A stretch of DNA of 34,985 bases, taken from contig JAHRWZ010000002.1 of assembly GCA_019104865.1 (NCBI GenBank), positions 1-34,985 on the forward strand, read 5' to 3'. Source of the DNA: Castellaniella sp. Lineage in GTDB: Bacteria > Pseudomonadota > Gammaproteobacteria > Burkholderiales > Burkholderiaceae_B. The notes under the pieces were generated by a model that saw only the letters and a list, made by a program, of their open reading frames with translations, made no database searches and was not told the DNA's origin. Each line of letters begins with the position of its first letter. Position 1 is the first letter of the stretch. This document shows positions 1 through 7,306 of this stretch, piece after piece. The translations under genes were made by a program, and so were the position numbers.

Positions 1-1206
1 GGTTCGATCTCGGCCAATAGCGACACCTCCGTTGGTGAAATCATCGCCAACGCGATGGACAAAGTCGGCAAGGAAGGCGTGATCACCGTCGAAGACGGCA
101 AGTCGCTGGAAAACGAACTGGACGTCGTCGAAGGCATGCAATTCGACCGCGGCTACCTGTCGCCCTACTTCATCAACAACCCGGACAAGCAGGTTGCCGT
201 CCTGGAAGACCCGTTCGTCCTGATTTTCGACAAGAAAATCAGCAACATTCGCGATCTGCTGCCGGTCCTGGAACAGGTTGCCAAGTCCAGCCGTCCGCTG
301 CTGATCGTGGCTGAAGACGTCGAAGGCGAAGCCCTGGCCACCCTGGTTGTCAACAACATCCGCGGCATCCTGAAGACCACCGCCGTCAAGGCCCCGGGCT
401 TTGGCGATCGTCGCAAGGCGATGCTGGAAGACATCGCGATCCTGACGGGCGGCACGGTGATCTCCGAAGAAACCGGTCTGTCGCTGGAAAAGGCGACTCT
501 GGACCTGCTGGGCCAGGCCAAGCGCATCGAAGTGGCCAAGGAAAACACCACCGTCATCGACGGTGCTGGCGACGCGAAGAACATCGAAGCGCGCGTCAAG
601 CAGATCCGCACGCAGATCGAGGAAGCCACATCCGACTACGACCGCGAAAAGCTGCAGGAACGCGTGGCTAAGCTGGCCGGCGGCGTGGCTGTCATTCGCG
701 TCGGTGCCGCCACCGAAGTCGAAATGAAGGAAAAGAAGGCCCGCGTCGAAGACGCCCTGCACGCCACGCGCGCAGCCGTCGAGGAAGGCATCGTCCCCGG
801 CGGCGGTGTCGCACTGATCCGCGCCAAGGCCGCCGTGGCCAAGGTCAAGGGCGACAACGCCGACCAGAACGCCGGCATCAAGCTGGTCCTGCGTGCCATC
901 GAATCGCCGCTGCGCACCATTGTCAGCAATGCCGGCGACGAAGCCAGCGTGATCGTCAATGCGGTTGAAAAGGGCGAAGGCAACTTCGGCTACAACGCCG
1001 CCACCGGCGAATACGGCGATCTGGTCGAGCAAGGCGTCATCGACCCGACCAAGGTCACCCGCACCGCGCTGCAGAACGCCGCTTCCGTGGCCAGCCTGCT
1101 GCTGACGACCGAAGCCGCCGTGGCCGAGATCGTCGAAGACAAGCCGGCCCCCGCCATGCCCGACATGGGCGGTATGGGTGGCATGGGCGGCATGGGCGGC
1201 TTCTAA
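1..1206 (+). CDS. groEL: Chaperonin GroEL (Hsp60), 3' part
   Basis: Large subunit of the GroEL/GroES folding chamber, an ATP-driven cytoplasmic chaperonin. The frame is open from base 1 and gives 401 residues, beginning at GSISANSD, which aligns near residue 148 of the roughly 548-residue family; the equatorial N-terminal part lies outside the window. Visible family landmarks are [26 protein letters not shown], the apical-domain [31 protein letters not shown] and the nucleotide-pocket loop [12 protein letters not shown]. The protein ends in the flexible repeat [12 protein letters not shown], typical of the cavity-facing tail. groES should lie just upstream. The gene is followed by two hairpins, the second a clear intrinsic terminator. 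I see no frameshift or unusual residue. The identity is certain; only the start is missing. Confidence 0.98.
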   Translation, partial: GSISANSDTSVGEIIANAMDKVGKEGVITVEDGKSLENELDVVEGMQFDRGYLSPYFINNPDKQVAVLEDPFVLIFDKKISNIRDLLPVLEQVAKSSRPLLIVAEDVEGEALATLVVNNIRGILKTTAVKAPGFGDRRKAMLEDIAILTGGTVISEETGLSLEKATLDLLGQAKRIEVAKENTTVIDGAGDAKNIEARVKQIRTQIEEATSDYDREKLQERVAKLAGGVAVIRVGAATEVEMKEKKARVEDALHATRAAVEEGIVPGGGVALIRAKAAVAKVKGDNADQNAGIKLVLRAIESPLRTIVSNAGDEASVIVNAVEKGEGNFGYNAATGEYGDLVEQGVIDPTKVTRTALQNAASVASLLLTTEAAVAEIVEDKPAPAMPDMGGMGGMGGMGGF

Positions 1207-1242
1207 GCTCCTGCCTTCCCGGTTCCCGGTCCGGCGCACCTC

Positions 1243-1307
1243 GCGCCAGCCGGGAACGATCCAACAAGAATCCCCGCTGCGGTTCGCTACAGCGGGGATT
1301 TTTTCGT
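1243..1307 (+). repeat. Terminator-region repeat, copy 1 (after groEL)
   Basis: These 65 bases recur at 6756-6820 in the same orientation, with 59 identical positions by my alignment and no gap. The repeat covers the right arm of the first hairpin (1222-1257), a short spacer and the whole terminator. Differences inside the outer stem are compensatory: a C-G pair here is a T-A pair in copy 2, so the structure is kept while the sequence has drifted. Confidence 0.85.
1269..1304 (+). terminator. Intrinsic terminator of groEL
   Basis: An 11-bp perfect stem (AATCCCCGCTG at 1269-1279 with CAGCGGGGATT at 1290-1300) closes a ten-base loop containing TTCG and runs into six T (1299-1304). A second hairpin lies just before it: GTTCCCGG at 1222-1229 pairs with CCGGGAAC at 1250-1257, with an inner GGCGC/GCGCC stem. 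Together they form a double-hairpin 3' end for the groEL transcript. The minus-strand unit ending at 1355 converges on it but has no T-run on its own side. Confidence 0.9.
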
Positions 1308-1354
1308 GGACAACTAACTGTGGTGATCGGCGGACCTGAATACCGTCGACAATC

Positions 1355-2305
1355 CTAAATATCGAGCACCAGCGTCGAGCCGCCGCAGTCCGCGACGCAG
1401 ACGCAGACCTCACGTTCGCGCTCTCGAGGCGTCAGCACCCGATCATGGTGGATGGGCGGCCCTTCGCTCCAGGGTGTACGGCATGCTCCGCAGATCCCGC
1501 CCCCACACGATACGATGATATCGGCATCCATGGATTCCAGGGTAGCCAGCAAACCGATTTCTGGTAGCACATTCTGTTCACGGCCGCTTTTGGCGAGGAC
1601 AACGCGATAGGGGTGGGCGTGCGGATCCGGGGCATGGACGGGCGCGACAAAGCGCTCGATGTGCTTGCGATCTTCGGGCCAGTCGGCCACCAGAGTTTCG
1701 AAAGCGTCCAGCATGCCGCTGGGCCCGCAACAGAATGCTTTGGCTGCATCGCCATACTGGGTAACAAGGGCCCCCAGGTCGGGGGGCGCCACCTGTTGCG
1801 TATCGTACAGATGCACACGCCCCGCAGCGAGCGCTGGCTGCAGCATGTCGCTCAGGCTGGGCGGACCCATGCTGGTCCAATGCAGGACATAGTTGTCCCT
1901 GCCCTGGCGCTCAAGCGTGCGGATGGCCGAGACAAAGGGCGTGATACCGATGCCGCCCGCAATGAAGACATTCATCGCCGAATGGGCGAATTCCAGCCCG
2001 CTCCTGGGCACCGAGACGCCAATGACCTGGCCAGGCTGCAGAGTTTCATGGATATAGCGGGACCCCCCTCGGCCATTCGCTTCTTTTTTCACGGCAACGA
2101 TATATCGCCGATTGTCTTCGGGGTCATTACACAGCGAATAGGTGCGTACCAGGCCGCTGCCCAGATGCAGATCGATATGCGCCCCGGGCTGAAAAGCAGG
2201 CAATCGCCAGCCGTCCTGATCAGCCAGCAGCAGCCGCTTCACGCCGGGAACCGGCTCGTCAATCCTCTGAACAACCAGTTGGAGATGTTTGATTGGAGGC
2301 GCCAT
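1355..2305 (-). CDS. Phthalate-dioxygenase-reductase-type flavo-iron-sulfur oxidoreductase
   Basis: Soluble NAD(P)H-dependent electron-transfer protein of the PDR/VanB family (316 residues, the family's usual length). In order it has a flavin-binding barrel with RTYSLCN (54-60), a nucleotide-binding domain with AGGIGITP (116-123) and CCGPSGM (192-198), and a C-terminal plant-type [2Fe-2S] ferredoxin domain with Cys267, Cys272 and Cys275 spaced CX4CX2C, plus Cys303 at the expected distance. Such proteins normally feed a Rieske oxygenase such as phthalate or vanillate oxygenase, but no oxygenase is encoded nearby. The start codon lies one base after the MOSC gene's stop, so the two are almost certainly co-translated. 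MOSC domains are also found fused to this type of reductase in other bacteria, which makes the neighbour the likeliest electron acceptor. The family call is firm; the partner is inference. Confidence 0.9.
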   Translation of the reverse strand: MAPPIKHLQLVVQRIDEPVPGVKRLLLADQDGWRLPAFQPGAHIDLHLGSGLVRTYSLCNDPEDNRRYIVAVKKEANGRGGSRYIHETLQPGQVIGVSVPRSGLEFAHSAMNVFIAGGIGITPFVSAIRTLERQGRDNYVLHWTSMGPPSLSDMLQPALAAGRVHLYDTQQVAPPDLGALVTQYGDAAKAFCCGPSGMLDAFETLVADWPEDRKHIERFVAPVHAPDPHAHPYRVVLAKSGREQNVLPEIGLLATLESMDADIIVSCGGGICGACRTPWSEGPPIHHDRVLTPREREREVCVCVADCGGSTLVLDI

Positions 2306-2306
2306 A

Positions 2307-2837
2307 TCACGCCCCCTGAACGATGTCGCCCACGCGGATGACGCCGCCCTGCAGGATTTTGCAATTGAGCCCGGCCCGATTGATCATAGGGTCGAACACG
2401 GCCTTATCCAGGATTTCCTCGATATGCCGGCACGGTGTGGACAGGCGCGTGGCTTCCAGCAGCGCCTCACCCAGCCAGAATCGCCGTCCGACCAGATGAT
2501 TCAGAGGGACGCCCTGAACCGTGACATTGCGGCGATGTTCCTGAGGCAGCATTTCAATGCCGGCATCCCGCCGCAGCGCTTCGAGTGTTTCGATCTCGAA
2601 CAGCGTGATCTGCCGTCCGTCCTCGGGCTTATGCGAATAAAACCCTTTTTCGTGGCCGATCAGATAGCGGTCGCCGATAATGCCCTTGCCGGCCACCAAC
2701 GTGATTTGCTGGAAGGATTCCATGGGCAAAAAGGCTCGTGGCGTGATGTGCAGATGCCGGATAACTCCCGTCCAGACCGGAACGATAGCTTGCTCCTGCC
2801 CCCGCGCCGGCCGGTTTATAACAGTATTCATGCGCAT
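2307..2837 (-). CDS. MOSC-domain protein (putative molybdenum-cofactor enzyme)
   Basis: A 176-residue protein that is essentially one MOSC domain, the sulfur-carrier fold seen at the C-terminus of molybdenum-cofactor sulfurases and in YiiM, YcbX and mARC. The diagnostic segments are GIIGDR (52-57), EDGRQITLF (72-80), RRNVTVQG (102-109), the conserved cysteine in STPCRHIEE (Cys136), and the closing GGVIRVGD near the end. In mARC and YcbX this cysteine helps hold the molybdenum cofactor, and the enzymes reduce N-hydroxylated compounds with electrons from a separate flavin/iron-sulfur chain. Here the adjacent reductase gene starts one base after this stop codon, which fits such a chain. The N-terminal MOSC_N barrel found in YcbX is absent. 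The start is the first ATG; a second ATG two codons in is equally possible. Substrate unknown. Confidence 0.85.
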   Translation of the reverse strand: MRMNTVINRPARGQEQAIVPVWTGVIRHLHITPRAFLPMESFQQITLVAGKGIIGDRYLIGHEKGFYSHKPEDGRQITLFEIETLEALRRDAGIEMLPQEHRRNVTVQGVPLNHLVGRRFWLGEALLEATRLSTPCRHIEEILDKAVFDPMINRAGLNCKILQGGVIRVGDIVQGA

Positions 2838-2882
2838 ATATCCTCAGTGTTGAAGCGCTTTCCACAAGGCAGGCATTTGGTC

Positions 2883-3476
2883 TCATGCCGCCAGCGCCCG
2901 GTCCAGAAATTCCAGCCGGTCCTGGCCCCAGAAAACTTCCCCCGCCAGCACATAGCTGGGCGAGCCAAACACGCCAGCCGACACAGCTTCGTCCGTGTAG
3001 CGCCGATACTGCTGCTGCGTATCAGACTGTGCAGCGCGCTGCATCATGGCAGGCCCGGGCAGGTTTAGCCGGGCAGCCACATCAAGCAGCACACCGGTCT
3101 GGGAAATGTCCTGTTCGTGACACCACTGTGCCGCCAGGATTTCCTTGTGCAGCAAATGCACGGGATGCCCCTGTAGCGCAGCCGCGATCAGGAATCGCGA
3201 AGCCAGCGAGGCATCCGGGCACATATGCCGGGGCTGCACGTGGATCTGCATACCCACCAATGGCATCCAGCGACGCAATTCCTGTTCCCGGTAATCCCGG
3301 CGTTGTACTGAGCGCTGGGGCAACGGAATGCCGCCGGTGCGCGCATAAACATCCAACAAATCCACGGGTTTGTAGTTCACTTGGGCACCATGGCGCTGGG
3401 CCAGCAGAGCTAGTCGATCCGCTCCCAGCAAGGCCCAGTCGGAATTCAACCAGAAATAATAATCAAGCTGCTTCAT
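2883..3476 (-). CDS. 2-hydroxychromene-2-carboxylate isomerase-like (DsbA/GST-kappa fold) protein
   Basis: A 197-residue thioredoxin-fold protein resembling NahD-type 2-hydroxychromene-2-carboxylate isomerases, glutathione-dependent enzymes of naphthalene-type ring degradation. The N-terminus reads MKQLDYYFWLNSDWA, placing a serine at position 12, where NahD-type enzymes carry the serine that activates glutathione. The C-terminal part holds GVFGSPSYVLAGEVFWGQDRL, close to the family's cis-proline segment and end signature. I chose the ATG at 3476 because it starts the recognisable fold; the open frame extends 87 codons upstream, but that part is only the antisense of the transporter gene. The gene overlaps the end of the transporter gene by 14 bases. 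The family is a good match; the real substrate cannot be told from sequence, since the ring-cleavage dioxygenase that usually accompanies it is missing. Confidence 0.78.
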   Translation of the reverse strand: MKQLDYYFWLNSDWALLGADRLALLAQRHGAQVNYKPVDLLDVYARTGGIPLPQRSVQRRDYREQELRRWMPLVGMQIHVQPRHMCPDASLASRFLIAAALQGHPVHLLHKEILAAQWCHEQDISQTGVLLDVAARLNLPGPAMMQRAAQSDTQQQYRRYTDEAVSAGVFGSPSYVLAGEVFWGQDRLEFLDRALAA

Positions 3477-4794
3477 ATTGCCGCCCTTCGAGCACGAGGG
3501 CCTGCGAACGCATCCGCCAGGCGCACATGCCAGCGATAGCCCCCAGGCTGAACAGATACCACACCACGTAGCGCGGATTGCCGCCACCCAGGGCCAGCAG
3601 CCAAGTGGCCACCAAGGGAGCCAGTCCGCCACCAATGGCACCGGAGATCTGCACAGCAAGGGAAATGCCGCTATAGCGGACCTCGGGCGGGAACTGACTT
3701 GAAAACAAGCTGCCTTCAGGGCCGTAGAGCATGGCATAGACGCAGCCGATGGCCAGCACCATGCCCAGGGTGATCATGCTGAATTCACCGGTTGCCAGCA
3801 GATCGAAAAACACATTGCCGACGATAAGCACGCCGATGGTGCCGAGCATGAAGACGTATTTGTGCCCAATGCGATCACCCAGCATGCCGCACAAAGGCAT
3901 GGTGAAAAACGAGACCGCTGCCCCCCACATGATGGCATCAAGCACCGTGATTTTCGGGATCCCCAACGTCCCGGTGGCATAGGCCAGCGCAAACGTCACC
4001 ACGGTATAGAACCAGGTGACTTCGCCCAAACGGGCACCAATCACCAGCAAGACGCTACGGGGATGCTTGGTGAGCACCGTTCGCAGGGGCACTTCGGCTT
4101 TCTTGCCGGCGGATTGCATGGCCTCGAAATCAGGCGATTCAGCCACGCGAATACGAATGAACCAGCCCACCAGCAGCAGCACCACGCTGGCCAGAAACGG
4201 CAGGCGCCAGCCCCAACTGAGCATCTGTTCTTCGGGTAATGCCGCGACGGCAGCCATGGCCAAAGACGACAACAGCAGGCCCGGCGCCACCCCGGCCTGG
4301 GGCAGGCTGCCGAAAAAGCCTTTCTTGCCTTCGGGGGCGTGTTCCACCGCCATCAGTACGGCCCCACCCCATTCGCCACCGACTGCCACGCCCTGCAGGA
4401 AACGCAGCATGACCAGCAGCACAGCCGCCCAGTAGCCGATGCTGTCATAAGACGGTATCAGCCCGATCAGGATGGTGGGCACCCCCATCATCACCAAGGT
4501 AATGAGCAGCATGGACTTGCGCCCGACCCGGTCGCCGAAATGTCCGAACACGATCCCGCCCAGCGGGCGGGCGAAAAAACCCACCGAATACGTGGCAAAC
4601 GCCGCCAGCGTCCCCATCAGGGGATCGAACGCTGGAAAGAAAATTTTGTTGAAAATCAGAGCGGCTGCCGTCCCGTACAGGAAAAAGTCATACCACTCGA
4701 TCGTAGTTCCGAGCATGCTGGCTACACCGGCAGTCACATATCGCTTCGATGACCCAGATCCGTGCGGCCTGCCCGACGCTTGTTGGTTCTTCAT
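3463..4794 (-). CDS. MFS transporter, metabolite:H+ symporter (MHS) type
   Basis: Inner-membrane secondary transporter of about 443 residues with the twelve-helix pattern of the major facilitator superfamily. The MHS subfamily (ShiA, ProP, KgtP, PcaT-like) is shown by the opening GTTIEWYDFFLYGTAAAL, by RPLGGIVFGHFGDRVGRK (loop 2-3 signature) and by LRFLQGVAVGGEWGG in helix 4. Members import organic acids or betaines with protons. The start at 4794 is preferred over an ATG 20 codons upstream because AGGGAGA lies seven bases before it. The 88-base gap to the preceding aldolase-like gene contains a small hairpin (4847-4863) without a T-run, so read-through is likely. It probably brings in the substrate of the surrounding catabolic genes, most plausibly an aromatic or other carboxylate. 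Confidence 0.88.
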   Translation of the reverse strand: MKNQQASGRPHGSGSSKRYVTAGVASMLGTTIEWYDFFLYGTAAALIFNKIFFPAFDPLMGTLAAFATYSVGFFARPLGGIVFGHFGDRVGRKSMLLITLVMMGVPTILIGLIPSYDSIGYWAAVLLVMLRFLQGVAVGGEWGGAVLMAVEHAPEGKKGFFGSLPQAGVAPGLLLSSLAMAAVAALPEEQMLSWGWRLPFLASVVLLLVGWFIRIRVAESPDFEAMQSAGKKAEVPLRTVLTKHPRSVLLVIGARLGEVTWFYTVVTFALAYATGTLGIPKITVLDAIMWGAAVSFFTMPLCGMLGDRIGHKYVFMLGTIGVLIVGNVFFDLLATGEFSMITLGMVLAIGCVYAMLYGPEGSLFSSQFPPEVRYSGISLAVQISGAIGGGLAPLVATWLLALGGGNPRYVVWYLFSLGAIAGMCAWRMRSQALVLEGRQYEAA

Positions 4795-4882
4795 GCATGT
4801 CTCCCTGCCGGCATTGGCCAGCATGTGTTTTGATGATTTTGTATGCCGGGGCATCAGGCCCCGATCAGGTGGGTATTACCGG

Positions 4883-5650
4883 TCAGACTGCGGACCGGTC
4901 GATCTGGCGGCACCAGTAGTCGAACGTGCCTTTGACGATCGAGGGCTTGAGCAGATAGTCGTGAGCTTCCTGTGCCAGGTGGTCGGGCACAGGGGTCAGT
5001 TCGCCGTAGGCACGGGCACGGATCTGCATGCGCGCCGCGCGCTCCAGGTAGACCGACAGGTAGGCGGACTCGGCCACCGTACCGCCGGTCGTCAGGTAGC
5101 CATGATGCGCCAGGATAATGGACCGCTTGCCGCCAAGCGCCCCGGAGATCAACACACCTTCCTGGTCGGCGATAGGCACCCCGGGCCAGTCGGCCAGAAA
5201 TGCGCAGTCATTGTGAAACGGCGTCACGTCCATTTGCGCCACCACCAGGGGCTGCCGTGCGGCCACAAGGGCGCTGACCCACGGGGAATGCGCATGAATC
5301 ATGGCGTTGATATCCGGCCGGTTCTTGTAAACCCATAGGTGGAACCGGGTGGCCGGATTGGCCATGCCTTGCCCCGACAGGATTTCCAGATCGGGGCCGA
5401 CTTCGATAAAGTCATTGGGTGTGGCCTCGTCAAAACCCAGGCCAAAACGCAAGGTCCAGTAGGCCCCGGGGGTGTCGGAGCGCGCGCTGATCTGCCCTGC
5501 CAACCCGGCTTCCTGACCGGTTGCGGCCAGGATCTGACAGGCATACGCCAAGTCTTCCTGGACGGTCCGTTCAACGGGGTGCAGATGTTCGCGCATTTCT
5601 TGTGTAGCGCGTTGATCGAAATACGATTTCTCTCTGAGTACCGCTGTCAT
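4883..5650 (-). CDS. Class II aldolase/adducin-family protein (aldolase or decarboxylase)
   Basis: A 255-residue cytoplasmic protein of the zinc-dependent class II aldolase/adducin fold (fuculose-phosphate aldolase, ribulose-5-phosphate epimerase, aromatic hydroxy-acid decarboxylases). Metal-ligand histidines are visible in IHAHSPW (His119, His121) and AHHGY (His182). The phosphate-loop signature of sugar-phosphate aldolases, normally GNLSAR, reads GQISAR at 52-57. The segment where fuculose aldolase has its catalytic glutamate reads NPATRFH (98-104), so the glutamate seems absent. Both changes argue against a sugar-phosphate substrate and for a decarboxylase-like member, several of which act on dihydroxyphthalate-like compounds. 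It is the first structural gene after the LysR gene, 94 bases downstream on the same strand. Family certain, reaction unknown. Confidence 0.85.
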   Translation of the reverse strand: MTAVLREKSYFDQRATQEMREHLHPVERTVQEDLAYACQILAATGQEAGLAGQISARSDTPGAYWTLRFGLGFDEATPNDFIEVGPDLEILSGQGMANPATRFHLWVYKNRPDINAMIHAHSPWVSALVAARQPLVVAQMDVTPFHNDCAFLADWPGVPIADQEGVLISGALGGKRSIILAHHGYLTTGGTVAESAYLSVYLERAARMQIRARAYGELTPVPDHLAQEAHDYLLKPSIVKGTFDYWCRQIDRSAV

Positions 5651-5675
5651 GACTCGTCCCAGTTGTGTGGTTGAT

Positions 5676-5687
5676 TGACATTAGTCA
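5676..5687. promoter_or_regulatory. Candidate operator upstream of the aldolase-like gene
   Basis: The dyad TGAC-ATTA-GTCA lies 26 bases before the start of the aldolase-like gene, in the only sizeable gap between the LysR gene and the structural genes. It could be a regulator half-site pair, but it does not show a clear T-N11-A LysR box. Weak evidence, recorded because of its position. Confidence 0.3.
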
Positions 5688-5744
5688 TTCTAGGGACAAG
5701 GCCATTCCAGAACCATGAACTTCAGGTCATACCTGCTATGTCAT

Positions 5745-6623
5745 TCATTGTGTAGAAATAGTCTGGGCCATGCTTAGCAGCTGGCGCGCCAGGCTGCCGG
5801 TGCCGATATCCTGGCGCACGATGGCGACCACCAAGCGTTGTAGTCCAGGCGCCTGCAACGGGGCCTTGACCAGGCCATAATCCCGCAACAGCGGCGTCGG
5901 GATATTGGCCGGCAGCACGCAGGCGCCGATGCCTGTTGCGCTGAGCTGCAGCATGGCATCGACCGTTTCCGCCACGACGACCACGCGCTCATCCAGCCCG
6001 GCGCTTTTCAGCATGCGTCGCAAGGCGTAGGGCTCTGGAAAACCCACTAGCGTCAAGGGCGAACGGGCGAGATCCACAGGGACCCCGTCAGGCAGATCCT
6101 GCGCACGCGCAATGAGACACATCTCGTCCATGAACAGCGGAGTCGATTCCAGCCTGTCGCTGGCCACGGCCGAGTCATAAACCAGGCCAATGTCGGCCTT
6201 GCCCTTTTCCACCAATTCGACCACTTCCGGGGAGCTGCGCGCCAGAACAGTCAGGTTGACCTGGGAGTGTTTGCCGACAAAACGCGACAGCAGGGCAGAA
6301 GCAAAGTAATAGCTGACGGTATGAATGATGGCGATGCTCAAGTTGCCTTGCGTCAGGCCTTCCCTGTCGCGCAGCTGCGCCAGCATGTCATCGATCATCG
6401 TATAGGCCGGCGCGGCCGCCTCGGCCAGCTTGCGGCCAGCCTCGGTGATCTCCATGCCCCTGCCGGTACGGAGAAACAGTGGTTTTCCCAGATGGGACTC
6501 TAAGGAAGCCAGCGTACGGCTTAAGCCAGATTGGCTCAAGCCCAGGTCTTCGGCGGCGCGCGACAGCGAAGACAATTCCGCGATCTTCAGAAAATACCGG
6601 ACGGGCCGGTCCAGACAGTCCAT
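5745..6623 (-). CDS. LysR-family transcriptional regulator
   Basis: A 292-residue LysR-type regulator of normal length. Residues 1-65 form the winged helix-turn-helix, with FLKIAELSSLSRAAEDLGLS and QSGLSRTLASLESHLG as the recognisable helices. The rest is the two-lobed periplasmic-binding-protein-like effector domain, starting with GNLSIAIIH and including KADIGLVYD. Such proteins bind a pathway intermediate and activate neighbouring genes. It lies at the head of the minus-strand unit in the same direction as the genes it probably controls, instead of the more common divergent layout, so it may be the first gene of the operon. Upstream, 133 bases of apparently empty sequence separate it from the second terminator repeat. 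Confidence 0.92.
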   Translation of the reverse strand: MDCLDRPVRYFLKIAELSSLSRAAEDLGLSQSGLSRTLASLESHLGKPLFLRTGRGMEITEAGRKLAEAAAPAYTMIDDMLAQLRDREGLTQGNLSIAIIHTVSYYFASALLSRFVGKHSQVNLTVLARSSPEVVELVEKGKADIGLVYDSAVASDRLESTPLFMDEMCLIARAQDLPDGVPVDLARSPLTLVGFPEPYALRRMLKSAGLDERVVVVAETVDAMLQLSATGIGACVLPANIPTPLLRDYGLVKAPLQAPGLQRLVVAIVRQDIGTGSLARQLLSMAQTISTQ

Positions 6624-6755
6624 GGTATGAGCCTTTTTTCATGACGACCAACGCACCCTGGTGCCACCAACCGAATCCAGGGACACAAAACGACCCAATG
6701 AAGCACCTGAGCTTACCGCGAAACGGACGGACCAGGCCCTTCCATGGCAATGCCG

Positions 6756-6820
6756 GCGCCAGCCGGGGACGATCCGACAAGAATCTCCGCTGCGGTTCGC
6801 CGCAGCGGAGATTTTTTCGT
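6756..6820 (+). repeat. Terminator-region repeat, copy 2 (before dgkA)
   Basis: Second copy of the 65-base element found after groEL (1243-1307), same orientation, 59 of 65 identical. It begins in the middle of what is, in copy 1, an upstream hairpin, so only the right arm of that hairpin is clearly retained; short blocks (CTTCC, CCGGCGC) hint that the homology once ran further left. It ends 35 bases before the dgkA start. Confidence 0.85.
6782..6817 (+). terminator. Intrinsic terminator inside repeat copy 2, directly upstream of dgkA
   Basis: A perfect 14-bp stem (6782-6795 with 6800-6813) capped by a TTCG tetraloop and followed by six T. It is stronger than the groEL copy, whose inner stem has a C/A mismatch and a G-U pair. 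Its position is odd: no plus-strand gene lies between the LysR start and this hairpin, so it either ends read-through or is a relic of the groEL 3' end. Confidence 0.8.
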
Positions 6821-6855
6821 ATCATGCCTGTCATGTCCCAACCACGATCCCGCGC

Positions 6856-7245
6856 ATGACGCAACCCTCATCCTACAAAAACACTGGCGGCCTGATCCGC
6901 ATCATCCGCGCCTTCGGCTATTCGCTGCAGGGGCTGGGCGCCGCCTGGCGCCACGAGGTCGCCTTCCGCCAGGAAGTCCTGCTGACGATCATCCTGATCC
7001 CGCTGGGCCTATGGCTGGGCAATACGGCCGGCGAACGGCTGCTGCTGGCGAGCATGCCGGTCCTGGTGCTGATCGTCGAGCTGATCAATTCCGCCATCGA
7101 GGCGCTAGCCGATGCCATCAGCACCGACCACCACCCGATGCTGGGCCGGGCCAAGGACATCGGCAGCGCCGCCGTGCTGCTGGCCCTGCTGCTGGCGGGG
7201 GCCGCGTGGGCGACCGTTCTGGTGCCCCGCTGGTGGCCGGGCTGA
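6856..7245 (+). CDS. dgkA: Diacylglycerol kinase, prokaryotic DgkA type
   Basis: A small inner-membrane kinase that phosphorylates diacylglycerol to phosphatidate, recycling lipid released during membrane-derived oligosaccharide or lipopolysaccharide modification. The 129 residues match the family's length and its three-helix plan. The key segments are the amphipathic FRQE with Glu40, and [15 protein letters not shown] (75-89) containing the catalytic and metal-binding glutamates Glu75 and Glu82 and Asn78. The conserved [11 protein letters not shown] follows at 98-107. I start it at the ATG at 6856, where family similarity begins; the frame is open further upstream but only through the terminator repeat. 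No strong ribosome-binding site precedes it, and the leader after the terminator is only about 35 bases. Confidence 0.93.
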   Translation: MTQPSSYKNTGGLIRIIRAFGYSLQGLGAAWRHEVAFRQEVLLTIILIPLGLWLGNTAGERLLLASMPVLVLIVELINSAIEALADAISTDHHPMLGRAKDIGSAAVLLALLLAGAAWATVLVPRWWPG

Positions 7246-7306
7246 CGGCACGATCCGGCCAATCGCCTGCTCTACAATCCTGCCAGAACCTTTTCGCGAC
7301 TGCCCC

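Noticed and set aside
3477..3737. An 87-codon N-terminal extension of the isomerase-like protein.
   Set aside because: It is the transporter gene read in another frame (Cys/Trp-rich), and similarity to the family begins exactly at the ATG at 3476.
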